A stretch of 64,000 nucleotides of DNA. It comes from Marinomonas atlantica (GTDB lineage Bacteria > Pseudomonadota > Gammaproteobacteria > Pseudomonadales > Marinomonadaceae). How positions within the stretch are numbered: the first letter of the stretch is position 1; every line of letters starts with the position of its first letter. Shown here piece by piece: positions 24,880-32,574 of the stretch. The notes beneath the pieces are model-generated. The model was not told the origin of the DNA. It ran no database searches and saw only the letters and a program-made list of their open reading frames with translations. The translations under genes were made by a program, and so were the position numbers. Where the stretch lies: positions 248,001-312,000 of the forward strand of contig NZ_LTAW01000004.1 in NCBI RefSeq assembly GCF_001639725.1. The letters are read 5' to 3'.

Positions 24880-25500
24880 TTGGAATCAAAAGAAATAGTT
24901 TATGTTTTATCGAATTCAGCTATGCCAGGAATTCTAAAAATTGGTAAAACTACACAAGCAGATGTTTCCTTACGAATGAACCAGCTATACACCACCGGTG
25001 TTCCTGTTCCATTTGAGTGTGTATATGCGATTGAAGTTGATGATTGTTCCAAAGTTGAAGCAGCCTTACACATAGCATTCGGGCCGAGTCGTGTGAACCC
25101 AAATCGAGAATTTTTTAAAATAGAAGCCGAGCAAGCCATTGCAATTTTAAAGCTTCTCGACCAGAGAGATGTAACCCCGGACGTACGTCGAGATCTAAAT
25201 AGTAATGTGAGCCAAGCAGAGAAGGATTCTGGAAAAAGGCTACAGAAAAGACCAAATATGAATTTTGGAGAAATGGAAATTCCTATTGGTTCTACGCTTA
25301 CCTACAAAGACGGAACGACTGCTGTAGAGGTCACGAGTGACAAGAAAGTGAACTATTCTGGTCAAGAAATGACTCTTACGGCAGCCACCCGAGAAGTGAT
25401 GGGTATAGATTATTCCGTTCAGCCTTCGCCACATTGGACATACGAAGGCAAGCTTTTAAAAGATATTTATGAGTCAGTATATTCAGATGAAAACACTTAA
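24880..25500 (+). CDS. cassette 4 gene: GIY-YIG (T5orf172-like) nuclease-domain protein
   Basis: A 206-residue protein. Residues 1-90 resemble the T5orf172/MUG113 GIY-YIG domain: YVLSNSAMPGILKIGKTTQ, an Arg in SLRMNQLYTTGVP and a Glu in KVEAALHIAFG followed by REFFKIEAEQAI. These domains occur in phage-related and defence proteins. The C-terminal half (IPIGSTLTYKDGTTAVEVTS) resembles a small DUF4357-type domain often attached to such nucleases. It starts with TTG after AGGAAA. The stop overlaps the next attC. Confidence 0.85.
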   Translation: MESKEIVYVLSNSAMPGILKIGKTTQADVSLRMNQLYTTGVPVPFECVYAIEVDDCSKVEAALHIAFGPSRVNPNREFFKIEAEQAIAILKLLDQRDVTPDVRRDLNSNVSQAEKDSGKRLQKRPNMNFGEMEIPIGSTLTYKDGTTAVEVTSDKKVNYSGQEMTLTAATREVMGIDYSVQPSPHWTYEGKLLKDIYESVYSDENT

Positions 25501-25599
25501 CAAAGCCAGTCAATCTGACCTCCGTAAACTGTCTTCTTTTTTGCAAAAAGACGCAAGAAATCAGCCAATTTACACCGACAGTTGCTGGCGGCGTTATGT
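25495..25599 (+). repeat. attC site of cassette 4
   Basis: ACTTAACAAAGCCAGTC to GGCGGCGTTATGT, 105 bp. Inner arms around CTGACCTCCGTAAACTGTC and its partner near GACAGTTGCTGGC pair; the long central segment contains a CTTTTTTGCAAAAAG hairpin. The crossover GTT is at 25593. Confidence 0.82.
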
Positions 25600-25632
25600 G
25601 ATTTGCAATCATCAAGTTATGAGGTTTTTATT

Positions 25633-25986
25633 ATGTCAATTACACTTAAATCGGATGCAGAGATTGTTGCAATCGTTACACCCATGATTGATGCTGTTGT
25701 TAATGCTTCCAATCGACAAGACTGGGCTTCTTTTTGTGCTTATCAAACAAAGGAAGAGGCACTTGACCCTAAGAATAAAGCTACAGTTCTTAAGGCTTGG
25801 GAAGAACATGCGTTGTTTACATCTTTAAACCAAGATCGTGAAATTCTAGGAGTACTGCGTAACGGTGAAGTTGCTGAAATAGTCTGGAGGCAAACTAGTA
25901 GTCAAGTGCCGGGCGATTTCTTAGCCCGTTATTTCATCAAAGAAATAGATCAACAAATTAAAGAAGTTGGTTTTTTGATAGACTAA
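25633..25986 (+). CDS. cassette 5 gene: SnoaL-like-sized protein, homologue of 34857-35207
   Basis: A 117-residue soluble protein with no signal peptide. It aligns along its length with the chromosomal gene at 34857-35207: NRQDWASFCAYQ with NSRDWEIYSQHM, LFTSLNQDREILGVLR with MFSSLTQEREFMGVLK, and VPGDFLARYFIKEIDQQIKEVG with VEGDFLVMLYLKSIEDDVKVIG (broken here in two blocks). The size and pattern could fit a small NTF2/SnoaL-like fold, but I do not recognise a named family. The ATG at 25633 has GAGG upstream; an in-frame ATG at 25582 falls inside the previous attC. Confidence 0.8.
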   Translation: MSITLKSDAEIVAIVTPMIDAVVNASNRQDWASFCAYQTKEEALDPKNKATVLKAWEEHALFTSLNQDREILGVLRNGEVAEIVWRQTSSQVPGDFLARYFIKEIDQQIKEVGFLID

Positions 25987-25994
25987 AATCCAGC

Positions 25995-26123
25995 ACATAA
26001 CAAAAGCTTCAAACCGACAGCCAACTCGCGCGTGGCATTTTTGGTTTGCGGTGAATTTAGTGTTTAGGGTGTAATGCGGCAGGTTTCATGTTGCGTTGTC
26101 TGCGGTTTAAGCTGGCGTTATAC
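25995..26123 (+). repeat. attC site of cassette 5 (long, VCR-like)
   Basis: ACATAACAAAAGCTTC to GCTGGCGTTATAC, about 129 bp, the length and ends of the long attC class typical of Vibrio superintegrons. Inner arms AGCTTCAAACCGACAGCCAA and TTGCG-to-TCTGCGGTTTAAGCT pair. It ends the array; beyond it comes the cytosine deaminase gene on the other strand. Confidence 0.82.
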
Positions 26124-26207
26124 TATTACAAACCACTATCTCTCCCAACACTCCAAATCCCCACCCCAATACCCCATCTCTCACCGATGGGGCTTGGATC
26201 TAAAACT

Positions 26208-27452
26208 TCACCTCAATTCCACGCTTGTCTTTAATACCGCTGGTTGGCGTTCAACAATCACCTTGCCCCCACGTACCGAGTAAAGCACGTCGGCTTGTTC
26301 GCGGATGACTTCGACGTCGTCGGCGCCGTTGAGTACGATGAAGTTGGCGGGTTTGCCAACGTCAATGCCGTATTGGTCGCTGATGTGCAGCACTTTGGCG
26401 CTGTTGTCGGTGATGAAGTCGAGCGCTTGGGTGAAGTCGTCGTAGCCCATCATATGGCAGGCGTGCAGGGCGAAGTCGACTTGGCGCAGCAGTTTGCCGT
26501 TGCCAAGGCTGTACCAAGGGTCTTGGATGGAGTCTTGGGCGAGGGCGACGTTGATGCCGGCATCGCGCAGTTCTTTGACGCGAGTGATGCCACGGCGTTT
26601 AGGGAAGGTGTCGAAGCGGCCTTGTAGGTGAATGTTTTCGGTTGGGCAGGAAACAAAGTTAATGCCGGAGAGCTTCAACAAACGAAACAGTTTGGAGCAG
26701 TAGGCGTTGTTATAAGAGTGCATCGCGACGGTATGGCTGGCGGTGACGCGATCCCCTAGACCGCTTTCCAGCGCGGCGGTGGCGAGGACTTCTAAAAAGC
26801 GCGACTGCTCGTCGTCGATTTCATCGCAGTGTACGTCCACCAGTTTATTATGCTTCTGCGCCAGCTCAATCACCCAGCGCATGGACTCAACGCCGTATTC
26901 GCGGGTGAATTCAAAATGCGGTATGCCGCCAATCACGTCAGCGCCCAGCTCAAGGGCTTGTTCCATTAAGGCTTTGCCATTGGGGTAAGACAAGATGCCT
27001 TCTTGAGGGAATGCGACGATCTGCAAATCAAGATAAGGCGCGAGCTGCGCTTTTAGTGGCACGATGGCTTTTAGAGCGGTCAGCTCAGGGTCGGTGACAT
27101 CAATGTGCGTACGCACATGCTGAACCCCGTGGCTAATCAACAGCTCGGCGGCTTTGAGCACTCGGCTTTGCACATCGGCTTGAGTGAGTTGCTGCTTGCG
27201 CTCGGCCCAGCATTCGATGCCTTCAAACAGCGTGCCGCTTTTATTCCAGCGCGGTTCGCCAGCGGTGAGCACCGCGTCTAGATGGATATGCGGTTCGATA
27301 AACGGTGTGCAGACCAGTTTTTTTTGCGCATCGAGGTCGCAGGGCTCAGAAATAACGGAAGTTTGAGGTGTGATCGCTTTGAACACGCCGTGCTCACATT
27401 CAAGGGTAAAGAGTGTTTTTTGATGACGTAGCCGAGCGTTGATGATTTTCAT
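26208..27452 (-). CDS. codA: cytosine deaminase
   Basis: A 414-residue amidohydrolase that converts cytosine to uracil in pyrimidine salvage. Metal and active-site motifs are in place: TPFIEPHIHLDAVLTAG (His-x-His near 57-59), LVDVHCDEIDDEQS (near 207-220), ASHTVAMHSY (near 240) and LAQDSIQDPWYSLGNG with the metal Asp (near 306). The GTLFEGIECWAERK helix is typical of bacterial CodA. No codB permease is adjacent. Its coding sequence is visibly GC-richer than the cassettes upstream. Confidence 0.95.
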   Translation of the reverse strand: MKIINARLRHQKTLFTLECEHGVFKAITPQTSVISEPCDLDAQKKLVCTPFIEPHIHLDAVLTAGEPRWNKSGTLFEGIECWAERKQQLTQADVQSRVLKAAELLISHGVQHVRTHIDVTDPELTALKAIVPLKAQLAPYLDLQIVAFPQEGILSYPNGKALMEQALELGADVIGGIPHFEFTREYGVESMRWVIELAQKHNKLVDVHCDEIDDEQSRFLEVLATAALESGLGDRVTASHTVAMHSYNNAYCSKLFRLLKLSGINFVSCPTENIHLQGRFDTFPKRRGITRVKELRDAGINVALAQDSIQDPWYSLGNGKLLRQVDFALHACHMMGYDDFTQALDFITDNSAKVLHISDQYGIDVGKPANFIVLNGADDVEVIREQADVLYSVRGGKVIVERQPAVLKTSVELR

Positions 27453-27687
27453 AACCGCTTCCTTGGATTGAGTTAATAGTTTTATAGTTGCACGTTTTAT
27501 GAAATTTGAGAATCGTTAGTGCTTTCTTATTACGTACCTATGCAGACGCAACCCGCCAATCTAGATCTTTCTATTTGCATGTGAGATGTAAGGTTTTTGC
27601 AGAATGGTGGGATTCGGTGCAGTGATGCTGTTCATGGTCGATGTATTTCATTAGCGTAGTGAACAGACAAAATGAGCAGGAGGCATT

Positions 27688-28383
27688 ATGAAGCATTATT
27701 GGTTTGGTGGAGCATTGGTCGCTCTGACGGTAGCAGGGTGTTCTTCACATCAGGTGTCATCTGAATATGACGATAAGTCGTTGGCGCAGCTGTCTGGTCA
27801 GTGGCAAGTCGAAAGCATTGATCAGGGAGGCATCATAGACAATTCTCATGTCACGGTGTTGTTCTCAGAACAGGGGCGTATCAGTGGTTCGACAAGCTGT
27901 AATCGCTACTCAGCAAACTTGAGTGAGCAGGGGAATGCTTTAAAAGTGGGTCAGGCGGTGTCAACACGTATGGCGTGTGCTCCGGCGTTGATGAAGCAAG
28001 AACAACGCTTTTTGAGTGCGCTTAAAGAGACGGTCACGATTCGTCGTTTGTCTGATACGTGGCTAGTGGCTGAGGATGCGAGCGGTACCCAGAGATTAAA
28101 GATGATTGAGATGGCTCCGACTGCGTCAAAGCAAGATGCGGCAATAGATCAGGTCACTGAGTATAGCTGTCGAAAGGCTAATAGCATCGCCAATTTGGGC
28201 GTGCGTTTTGTAGGCCCTGATACCGTTGAGTTGTTGTTAGCAGAGCAGACGTTAATATTACCGCGAGTTAAAAACGCATCGGGAGCGAAATACAGTAAAG
28301 GTCACGTTAATTTTTGGAACAAAGGCTCTGAAGCGACCTTGGCATCTGGTGATCAAACCTGGCAATGCCGCCGCGCGTCTTAA
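27688..28383 (+). CDS. lipoprotein with META (HslJ-like) and MliC-like domains
   Basis: A 231-residue exported protein with a lipobox (VAGC near residues 15-18). Residues ~35-140 form a META domain (LSGQWQVESIDQGGI, ISGSTSCNRYSANLSEQ, STRMACAPALMKQEQRFLSA), as in heat-shock protein HslJ. Residues ~155-231 (TEYSCRKANSIANLGVRFVG to QTWQCRRAS) match the MliC/PliC membrane-bound lysozyme-inhibitor domain with its two Cys residues. The pairing suggests an outer-membrane or periplasmic protective role, for instance against host or competitor lysozyme. AGGAGG precedes the ATG. Confidence 0.88.
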   Translation: MKHYWFGGALVALTVAGCSSHQVSSEYDDKSLAQLSGQWQVESIDQGGIIDNSHVTVLFSEQGRISGSTSCNRYSANLSEQGNALKVGQAVSTRMACAPALMKQEQRFLSALKETVTIRRLSDTWLVAEDASGTQRLKMIEMAPTASKQDAAIDQVTEYSCRKANSIANLGVRFVGPDTVELLLAEQTLILPRVKNASGAKYSKGHVNFWNKGSEATLASGDQTWQCRRAS

Positions 28384-28412
28384 TCTTGATTCAAGTAGAT
28401 AACTATGACTGC

Positions 28413-30656
28413 TTAATGAAGGTCGGGTAAACATGTAACAAACTCATCGAAAGTGATGGGTTTAGAGTAGAAGTATCCTTGGCAAACAGTACAGCCCAAT
28501 TCAATTAAGATATTGACCTGTTGTTGAGTTTCCACGCCTTCAACGACAACGCTGTAGCCGTAGTTTTCTGCTAAGAACAAAATCGCTTTGATGGGGATGT
28601 GTGATTGATCGGAGTCATTGATATTCAAAACAAATGAACGGTCGATTTTTATCGTGTTAATAGGCAATGCATGAGAGTAAGAGAATGAACTCATACCAGT
28701 GCCAAAGTCGTCGAGTGCAATCGCGAACCCTAGATTAGAGATATAATCCAACTGCGTTGCGATGTGGTCAACGTCAAGTGCGGTTTCGGATTCCGTTAAC
28801 TCGATTTCCAGCATTAAGTGCTTCTGGACCAGCAGCTCTTTGGAAACCTTTTCTAAGGTCGTAATAACATTAGGGTCAAACACGTCATAGCCGTTTAAGT
28901 TCAATGACAATGGTAGTTGATAGCCTGCTGACTGTAATGCAAGTGCCATACGGCATACCTCGTTCACCACGAATAAAGCAAATGACGAGCGTATATTGCT
29001 TTGCTCAACTAAGTCTAGAAAGTGATAGGGGGAAAGCAGTCCGTCTTCAGGGTGGTTCCAGCGAATCAGCGCTTCAGCACCGACAATATCACCTGTGCGC
29101 ATGTCTACTTTGGGCTGTAGGAACAGTTCGAACTGCTTTTCTTCAATGGCCGTTTTTAATGCGGCTGAGTATTGCGACACTTTTTGGCTGTTTTGAATTA
29201 AGTGTTGCTGGTAGCGCAAATAAGGTAAGCGTTGCTGATTGGCATGATAGATTAATGTAGAAACAGATGAAATGAGGTTTTCAAAATCACTGACGTCTGT
29301 TGGGTAGCTTAATTCTACTTCGGTGGGCTCCAGAGAAAATTGAAAGTTATCTAAGTGCTGAGTTTCATTGATGAGTTGTTTGAAGCGGTTAACGCAGTTT
29401 GCTTTGGCAACGGGTGTAATAATGACAAAGGTGCTGTCATTCAGGCGCCCTAAAATACACTCAGGATCCACCTCTTGTTTTAATCTTGTTGCGAGCCGTT
29501 GTAATACTTGTGTAAGTATAATGGAGCTATTGGTTGCAAGTATTTGAGATAAATTTCGGAACTTCGCCGCATAAACTGTGTATTCTCTACTGGGCTGAAT
29601 CGTTAGGTCGTTTGAGAATATCTCTCTTAGTGCACGCTCATTTAATAAGCCTGTTTGCGAGTCCGTGTTGGCGGCTTTTATCGCCCGACGGTTGGACCCT
29701 TCCACATGCTTCCAAATAAAGAATGCCACAGCAACGGCTCCCCATAGGGCTATCCAAATGACAACAACAGATGAAATCAGCATACGAGAAATAATGCTGT
29801 CGATCAGGTGGGCAGAGCTAAGGCTTAATTCACCGACATAAATTTGGATTGGCGAAGTTTTTTGTGCTAAAAAGTTATGATGAGTAATGGCATATTGCTT
29901 ATCATTTATGGCGTAATAGTAGTCTTCTACGCTATCAATGCTGTGAAAAAAATCATGCTCAATGTTTGGCGACATTAAATGATCCGGTTCGTTACTGATA
30001 TGGCTTTTAAGTGCCTCTAATATGTTCTGTTGAGAGGCTTGGTCGATATTTTTTGCGTCGAATACCCAATTGTTGTTTGCTTGTTCGATTGCGATAAACA
30101 TCTTTGTATCGTTAATAAAGTGCTCTTGAGTGATCGTACTCAATGTATTTACTAGGTCTATTACTTGAAGGTCTTCTTGGTTTAATCTTTTTTCAATTTC
30201 ATTAATTATCAATGCCGTATGATGGTGTAATTGTTGTAGCTCCATGCCTTGGACTGTTGCTTTGCCTGATTCGTAGCTTTCACCAATAAAAAATGCACTG
30301 ATTAATATGGAGACCGTTCCAAATCCGACAAGTGCCTTTTTCCTGATTGACTTAAAATCGAGTTCAAAGCTTTGATCGTCACTGTCCTCCTCTTTGGAAG
30401 ATAAGCTGGTTAGACCCACCAGTGAGTACATAAAACACCAGCTTGTGATAGCAGAGAAGATATTTGCGATACCAAAAATGGCAAAAAACCATCCAATGAC
30501 ATCATTTCCTGATGCATTGATCCCAATTGGACTGAATGAAATAAGTAAAGCACCGAGAATTGCCCTTGCAAACCTGTCGAGGCTATTCATATTCGAACAG
30601 AGTGAAATTTTTTTAATTCGGTCAATTAGAGGCACTGAGTCAATCTCTAGATTCAA
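28413..30656 (-). CDS. EAL-domain c-di-GMP phosphodiesterase with degenerate GGDEF
   Basis: A 747-residue membrane protein. Residues ~22-90 contain a DUF2892/YgaP-like pair of membrane segments (MNSLDRFARAILGALLISFS, GWFFAIFGIANIFSAITSWC). A further TM near 115 and one near 295 enclose a periplasmic sensor. The GGDEF-like domain has LNDSTF in place of GG(D/E)EF, so it should not make c-di-GMP. The EAL domain is intact: AEALIRWNHPEDGLLSP, LNLNGYDVF, LEIELTES, LDDFGTGMSSFSY and VVEGVET, so phosphodiesterase activity is expected, perhaps with GTP binding by the GGDEF part as regulator. Confidence 0.9.
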   Translation of the reverse strand: MNLEIDSVPLIDRIKKISLCSNMNSLDRFARAILGALLISFSPIGINASGNDVIGWFFAIFGIANIFSAITSWCFMYSLVGLTSLSSKEEDSDDQSFELDFKSIRKKALVGFGTVSILISAFFIGESYESGKATVQGMELQQLHHHTALIINEIEKRLNQEDLQVIDLVNTLSTITQEHFINDTKMFIAIEQANNNWVFDAKNIDQASQQNILEALKSHISNEPDHLMSPNIEHDFFHSIDSVEDYYYAINDKQYAITHHNFLAQKTSPIQIYVGELSLSSAHLIDSIISRMLISSVVVIWIALWGAVAVAFFIWKHVEGSNRRAIKAANTDSQTGLLNERALREIFSNDLTIQPSREYTVYAAKFRNLSQILATNSSIILTQVLQRLATRLKQEVDPECILGRLNDSTFVIITPVAKANCVNRFKQLINETQHLDNFQFSLEPTEVELSYPTDVSDFENLISSVSTLIYHANQQRLPYLRYQQHLIQNSQKVSQYSAALKTAIEEKQFELFLQPKVDMRTGDIVGAEALIRWNHPEDGLLSPYHFLDLVEQSNIRSSFALFVVNEVCRMALALQSAGYQLPLSLNLNGYDVFDPNVITTLEKVSKELLVQKHLMLEIELTESETALDVDHIATQLDYISNLGFAIALDDFGTGMSSFSYSHALPINTIKIDRSFVLNINDSDQSHIPIKAILFLAENYGYSVVVEGVETQQQVNILIELGCTVCQGYFYSKPITFDEFVTCLPDLH

Positions 30657-30940
30657 ATGATTGGCGCTTCTTGTAAGTGAGGTATTGTAAGCGCTCGAAA
30701 CATTACCAGTTCACGACATAAAGCATTTTTTACAGAGCAAATTTAGTTGTCTAGTAATCTATTAATAACGTAATAGTAAAGTTTATCAGGTAAAGAGTCT
30801 TGCGGATTGTAAGTTAAAGTGACGTTATGTATGGATAAGTGATTGCTCATGATGATGCTATCGGTTCTTTGTAACCGTCTGTTTAGCCTTTGGCTAAGAG
30901 CTGATATCCTTAACTGTTTCAAGCAACTAGGTAGTAGACA

Positions 30941-31186
30941 ATGATTCATGATGACAAAGTGATTGAGACGTTAGACGAATTAGAAGCCTTTTTAATCTCA
31001 GTTGAGAACGGTGGTTTGGGCCTTAATAATGTTGCTGGTATTGCATTAGCTACAAATAACTCAGATGGGCGCCCTTTTGTTGCAGTTTTGGATGACAACC
31101 ATCAGCTATTGATGGGGCGGTGGGTGACACAAGATGTGTTTGATAATGGCAAAGACATGGTTCGACAGGGGCCGAGAAAGCATTAA
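30941..31186 (+). CDS. small hypothetical protein
   Basis: An 81-residue acidic cytosolic protein with no recognised motif: MIHDDKVIETLDELEAF, then VAGIALATNNSDGRPFVAVL near 30-50, then LLMGRWVTQDVFDNGKD. Codon use is coding-like and the ATG follows AGGTAGTAG. It is followed by a hairpin and by the upstream element of the first small secreted protein gene. Confidence 0.65.
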   Translation: MIHDDKVIETLDELEAFLISVENGGLGLNNVAGIALATNNSDGRPFVAVLDDNHQLLMGRWVTQDVFDNGKDMVRQGPRKH

Positions 31187-31229
31187 TCTATGATAATGAC
31201 AGTTATCCCTTCCTCTTTTTTATCCCTAA

Positions 31230-31266
31230 GATAAAGAATCATCGAATTCTTTGATGATTCTTTATC
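31230..31266. terminator. hairpin closing the 81-aa gene
   Basis: GATAAAGAATCATC and GATGATTCTTTATC form 14-bp arms around a 9-base loop, followed by an AT-rich stretch. It works as a terminator for the 81-aa gene or as part of the upstream element of the next gene: the shared 23-bp motif begins 5 bp after it. Confidence 0.5.
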
Positions 31267-31271
31267 TATTT

Positions 31272-31637
31272 ATTCGATTTCAATTATGTAAGTGCGGCGC
31301 TCCAAACGCCGTATGCCTATTTTATAAGGACCAATTGAGGTTCATTTTTTAAAGGCTGTGTGCACAGTTAAGTGATTGGGTCGGTATATTTTAATAATAT
31401 CGAGAGATGTTTTTGACCATTCAATGCAATTTTTCATGAATAGGTCACTGTTTTATTGCTGCATGCTCTATTGGTGCTTTAATCATCAAATATGGTTGTT
31501 TTTTATTATTATAGGAAGCATTTTGGAACGCGCTGCTGAACTCTTTTTTTATTTTCAGAGAAGGCTAGTATTAATCCTATCGAAACGCAGCGGACTTCTT
31601 ACCAAGTTCGCAGCTTAACAACTTAAAGGTGAATATT
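31272..31637 (+). promoter_or_regulatory. conserved upstream element A of the small secreted protein family
   Basis: Two blocks are shared with the loci at 33.6, 46.2 and 48.8 kb: the motif ATTCGATTTCAATTATGTAA (31272 onward, continuing GTG) and a promoter-like block at 31511-31595 containing ATTTTGGAACGCGCTGCT, a T-rich tract, CTAGTATTAAT (possible -10) and CGAAACGCAGCGGAC. The start of the motif and the CGAAACGC box are 309 bp apart. The ~220 bp between them is mostly unrelated to the other loci and holds no reading frame of note. Confidence 0.65.
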
Positions 31638-31907
31638 ATGAACTTCAAGACTTCAGCACTTATCGCAGCTCTTACTCTTTCAGCTACTGCTTCTTTTGCA
31701 GCAAGCGACAATAACTTACAAGATGACTATTTAGATGCTCAAGCGCACGCTAAAGCTCTTTCAGCTCAACTTGACACTATGGGTGTAGACGCGAACGCAA
31801 CGATTGACTTCAACTCACCAGTGACATTGTCGCAAAAAGTTGAAGCTTACCATGACAAAATTTCTGATCTTCAAGGTCAGTTTGAGTCAGCTCGCGCTGC
31901 TCAATAA
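31638..31907 (+). CDS. small secreted protein, family member 1
   Basis: An 89-residue precursor with a Sec signal peptide (MNFKTSALIAALTLSATASFA, cleavage after Ala-21), leaving an acidic, helical ~68-residue secreted or periplasmic protein. The core pattern DYLDAQAHAKALSAQLDTMG, FNSPVTLSQKVEAYHDKI, LQGQF is shared by all members. It differs from member 4 (46583) at two residues only. AAAGGTG lies upstream of the ATG; an in-frame GTG three codons earlier is less likely. Function unknown; the motif set resembles no family I can name. Confidence 0.85.
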   Translation: MNFKTSALIAALTLSATASFAASDNNLQDDYLDAQAHAKALSAQLDTMGVDANATIDFNSPVTLSQKVEAYHDKISDLQGQFESARAAQ

Positions 31908-31953
31908 TTTAAAGCAACACCTCCATCGGGATCCCCCTTTAACCCCGATCTAT

Positions 31954-31986
31954 AAAACCCTGATAAGCGTTGCTTGTCGGGGTTTT
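31954..31986 (+). terminator. terminator of secreted-protein gene 1
   Basis: AAAACCCTGATAAGC pairs with GCTTGTCGGGGTTTT (allowing G-U), followed by TGTTGTTTTA. A weaker upstream hairpin, ATCGGG...CCCGAT, lies at 31925-31950. The same two-hairpin arrangement recurs after gene 4. Confidence 0.85.
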
Positions 31987-31992
31987 GTTGTT

Positions 31993-32457
31993 TTATGGAA
32001 TATCGATTGCGGTTTCAAATTTATCTCGTTTCATTGAAATTAACGTACGAAATTTACGCACATTGGGATCGCTGTAAAGTAGCCGATCACACAACGATTC
32101 ATAGGCCACCATATCGCTGGTCATCACGATTAAGACAAAGTCGACTTCCCCTGTGACTTGATAGCATTGTTTTACTTCCGGTGTATTTTGCACACGCTGT
32201 ACAAATGCTTGAAATAGATGTTTGTGATCTCGTTCCATAAAAACTTCCACTACCATGTGTAACATGGGTCCAAGCTTGCTTGGTTCAAGCAGTGTGACTT
32301 GCCTAGCAATGTAGCCGTCCTCAGTTAAGCGCTTCACACGTTTTAAGCAAGCAGGCGGTGACAGCCCAATCACTTCAGCTAATTGAACATTTGTCAGACG
32401 GCTGTCTACTTGTAGTTGGCGCAGTATGTTGCGATCAATGTTGTCAAGTTCTGGCAT
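31993..32457 (-). CDS. Lrp/AsnC family transcriptional regulator
   Basis: A 154-residue regulator: winged HTH (DNIDRNILRQLQVDSRLTNV, AEVIGLSPPACLKRVKRL) and a RAM/AsnC ligand domain (CYQVTGEVDFVLIVMTSD). It is divergent from the nucleoside-recognition membrane protein at 32575, a likely target. The 3' end overlaps the downstream side of the terminator of the small secreted gene. Confidence 0.92.
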   Translation of the reverse strand: MPELDNIDRNILRQLQVDSRLTNVQLAEVIGLSPPACLKRVKRLTEDGYIARQVTLLEPSKLGPMLHMVVEVFMERDHKHLFQAFVQRVQNTPEVKQCYQVTGEVDFVLIVMTSDMVAYESLCDRLLYSDPNVRKFRTLISMKRDKFETAIDIP

Positions 32458-32574
32458 GATTCATAAAATTTTGTTTAGTGCGATTAAAACGAATTTATCA
32501 GCATGTTCTGGACTATTAAAGAGAAATAATTTCTTTGATGTCGCTTACAATAGCCGCACAGTAACAGGGTTGAG

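Larger units (their letters stand above)
22799..26117 (+). mobile_element. integron gene-cassette array without integrase (CALIN)
   Basis: Five consecutive gene/attC units, all on the + strand, with junctions at GTT sequences at 22798, 23353, 24201, 24848, 25593 and 26117. Each cassette has one gene closely followed by an imperfect palindrome that starts TAACAA-like and ends GCGTTA-like. Sizes are roughly 555, 848, 647, 745 and 524 bp. No tyrosine integrase with the integron-specific patch is encoded in this window, so the array would need an integrase acting from elsewhere. Gene content and AT-richness differ from the flanking cytosine deaminase and 595-aa genes. Confidence 0.85.

Noticed and set aside
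25582-25632. ATG at 25582 as the start of cassette 5 gene
   Set aside because: It lies in the attC of cassette 4, and similarity to the chromosomal homologue begins after the ATG at 25633.
22799-26117. Prophage or transposon origin for the 22-26 kb region
   Set aside because: No integrase, transposase, portal, capsid or inverted-repeat ends; attC structures explain the arrangement.
30743-30949. 68-codon minus-strand frame opposite the upstream region of the 81-aa gene
   Set aside because: No ribosome site, no similarity to known proteins and low-complexity composition; treated as chance.
31511-31540. Possible sigma-54 promoter (TTGGAACGCGCTGC) in the secreted-protein upstream block
   Set aside because: The spacing between the GG and GC pairs is two bases too short for a -24/-12 site, and locus B lacks the GC element.
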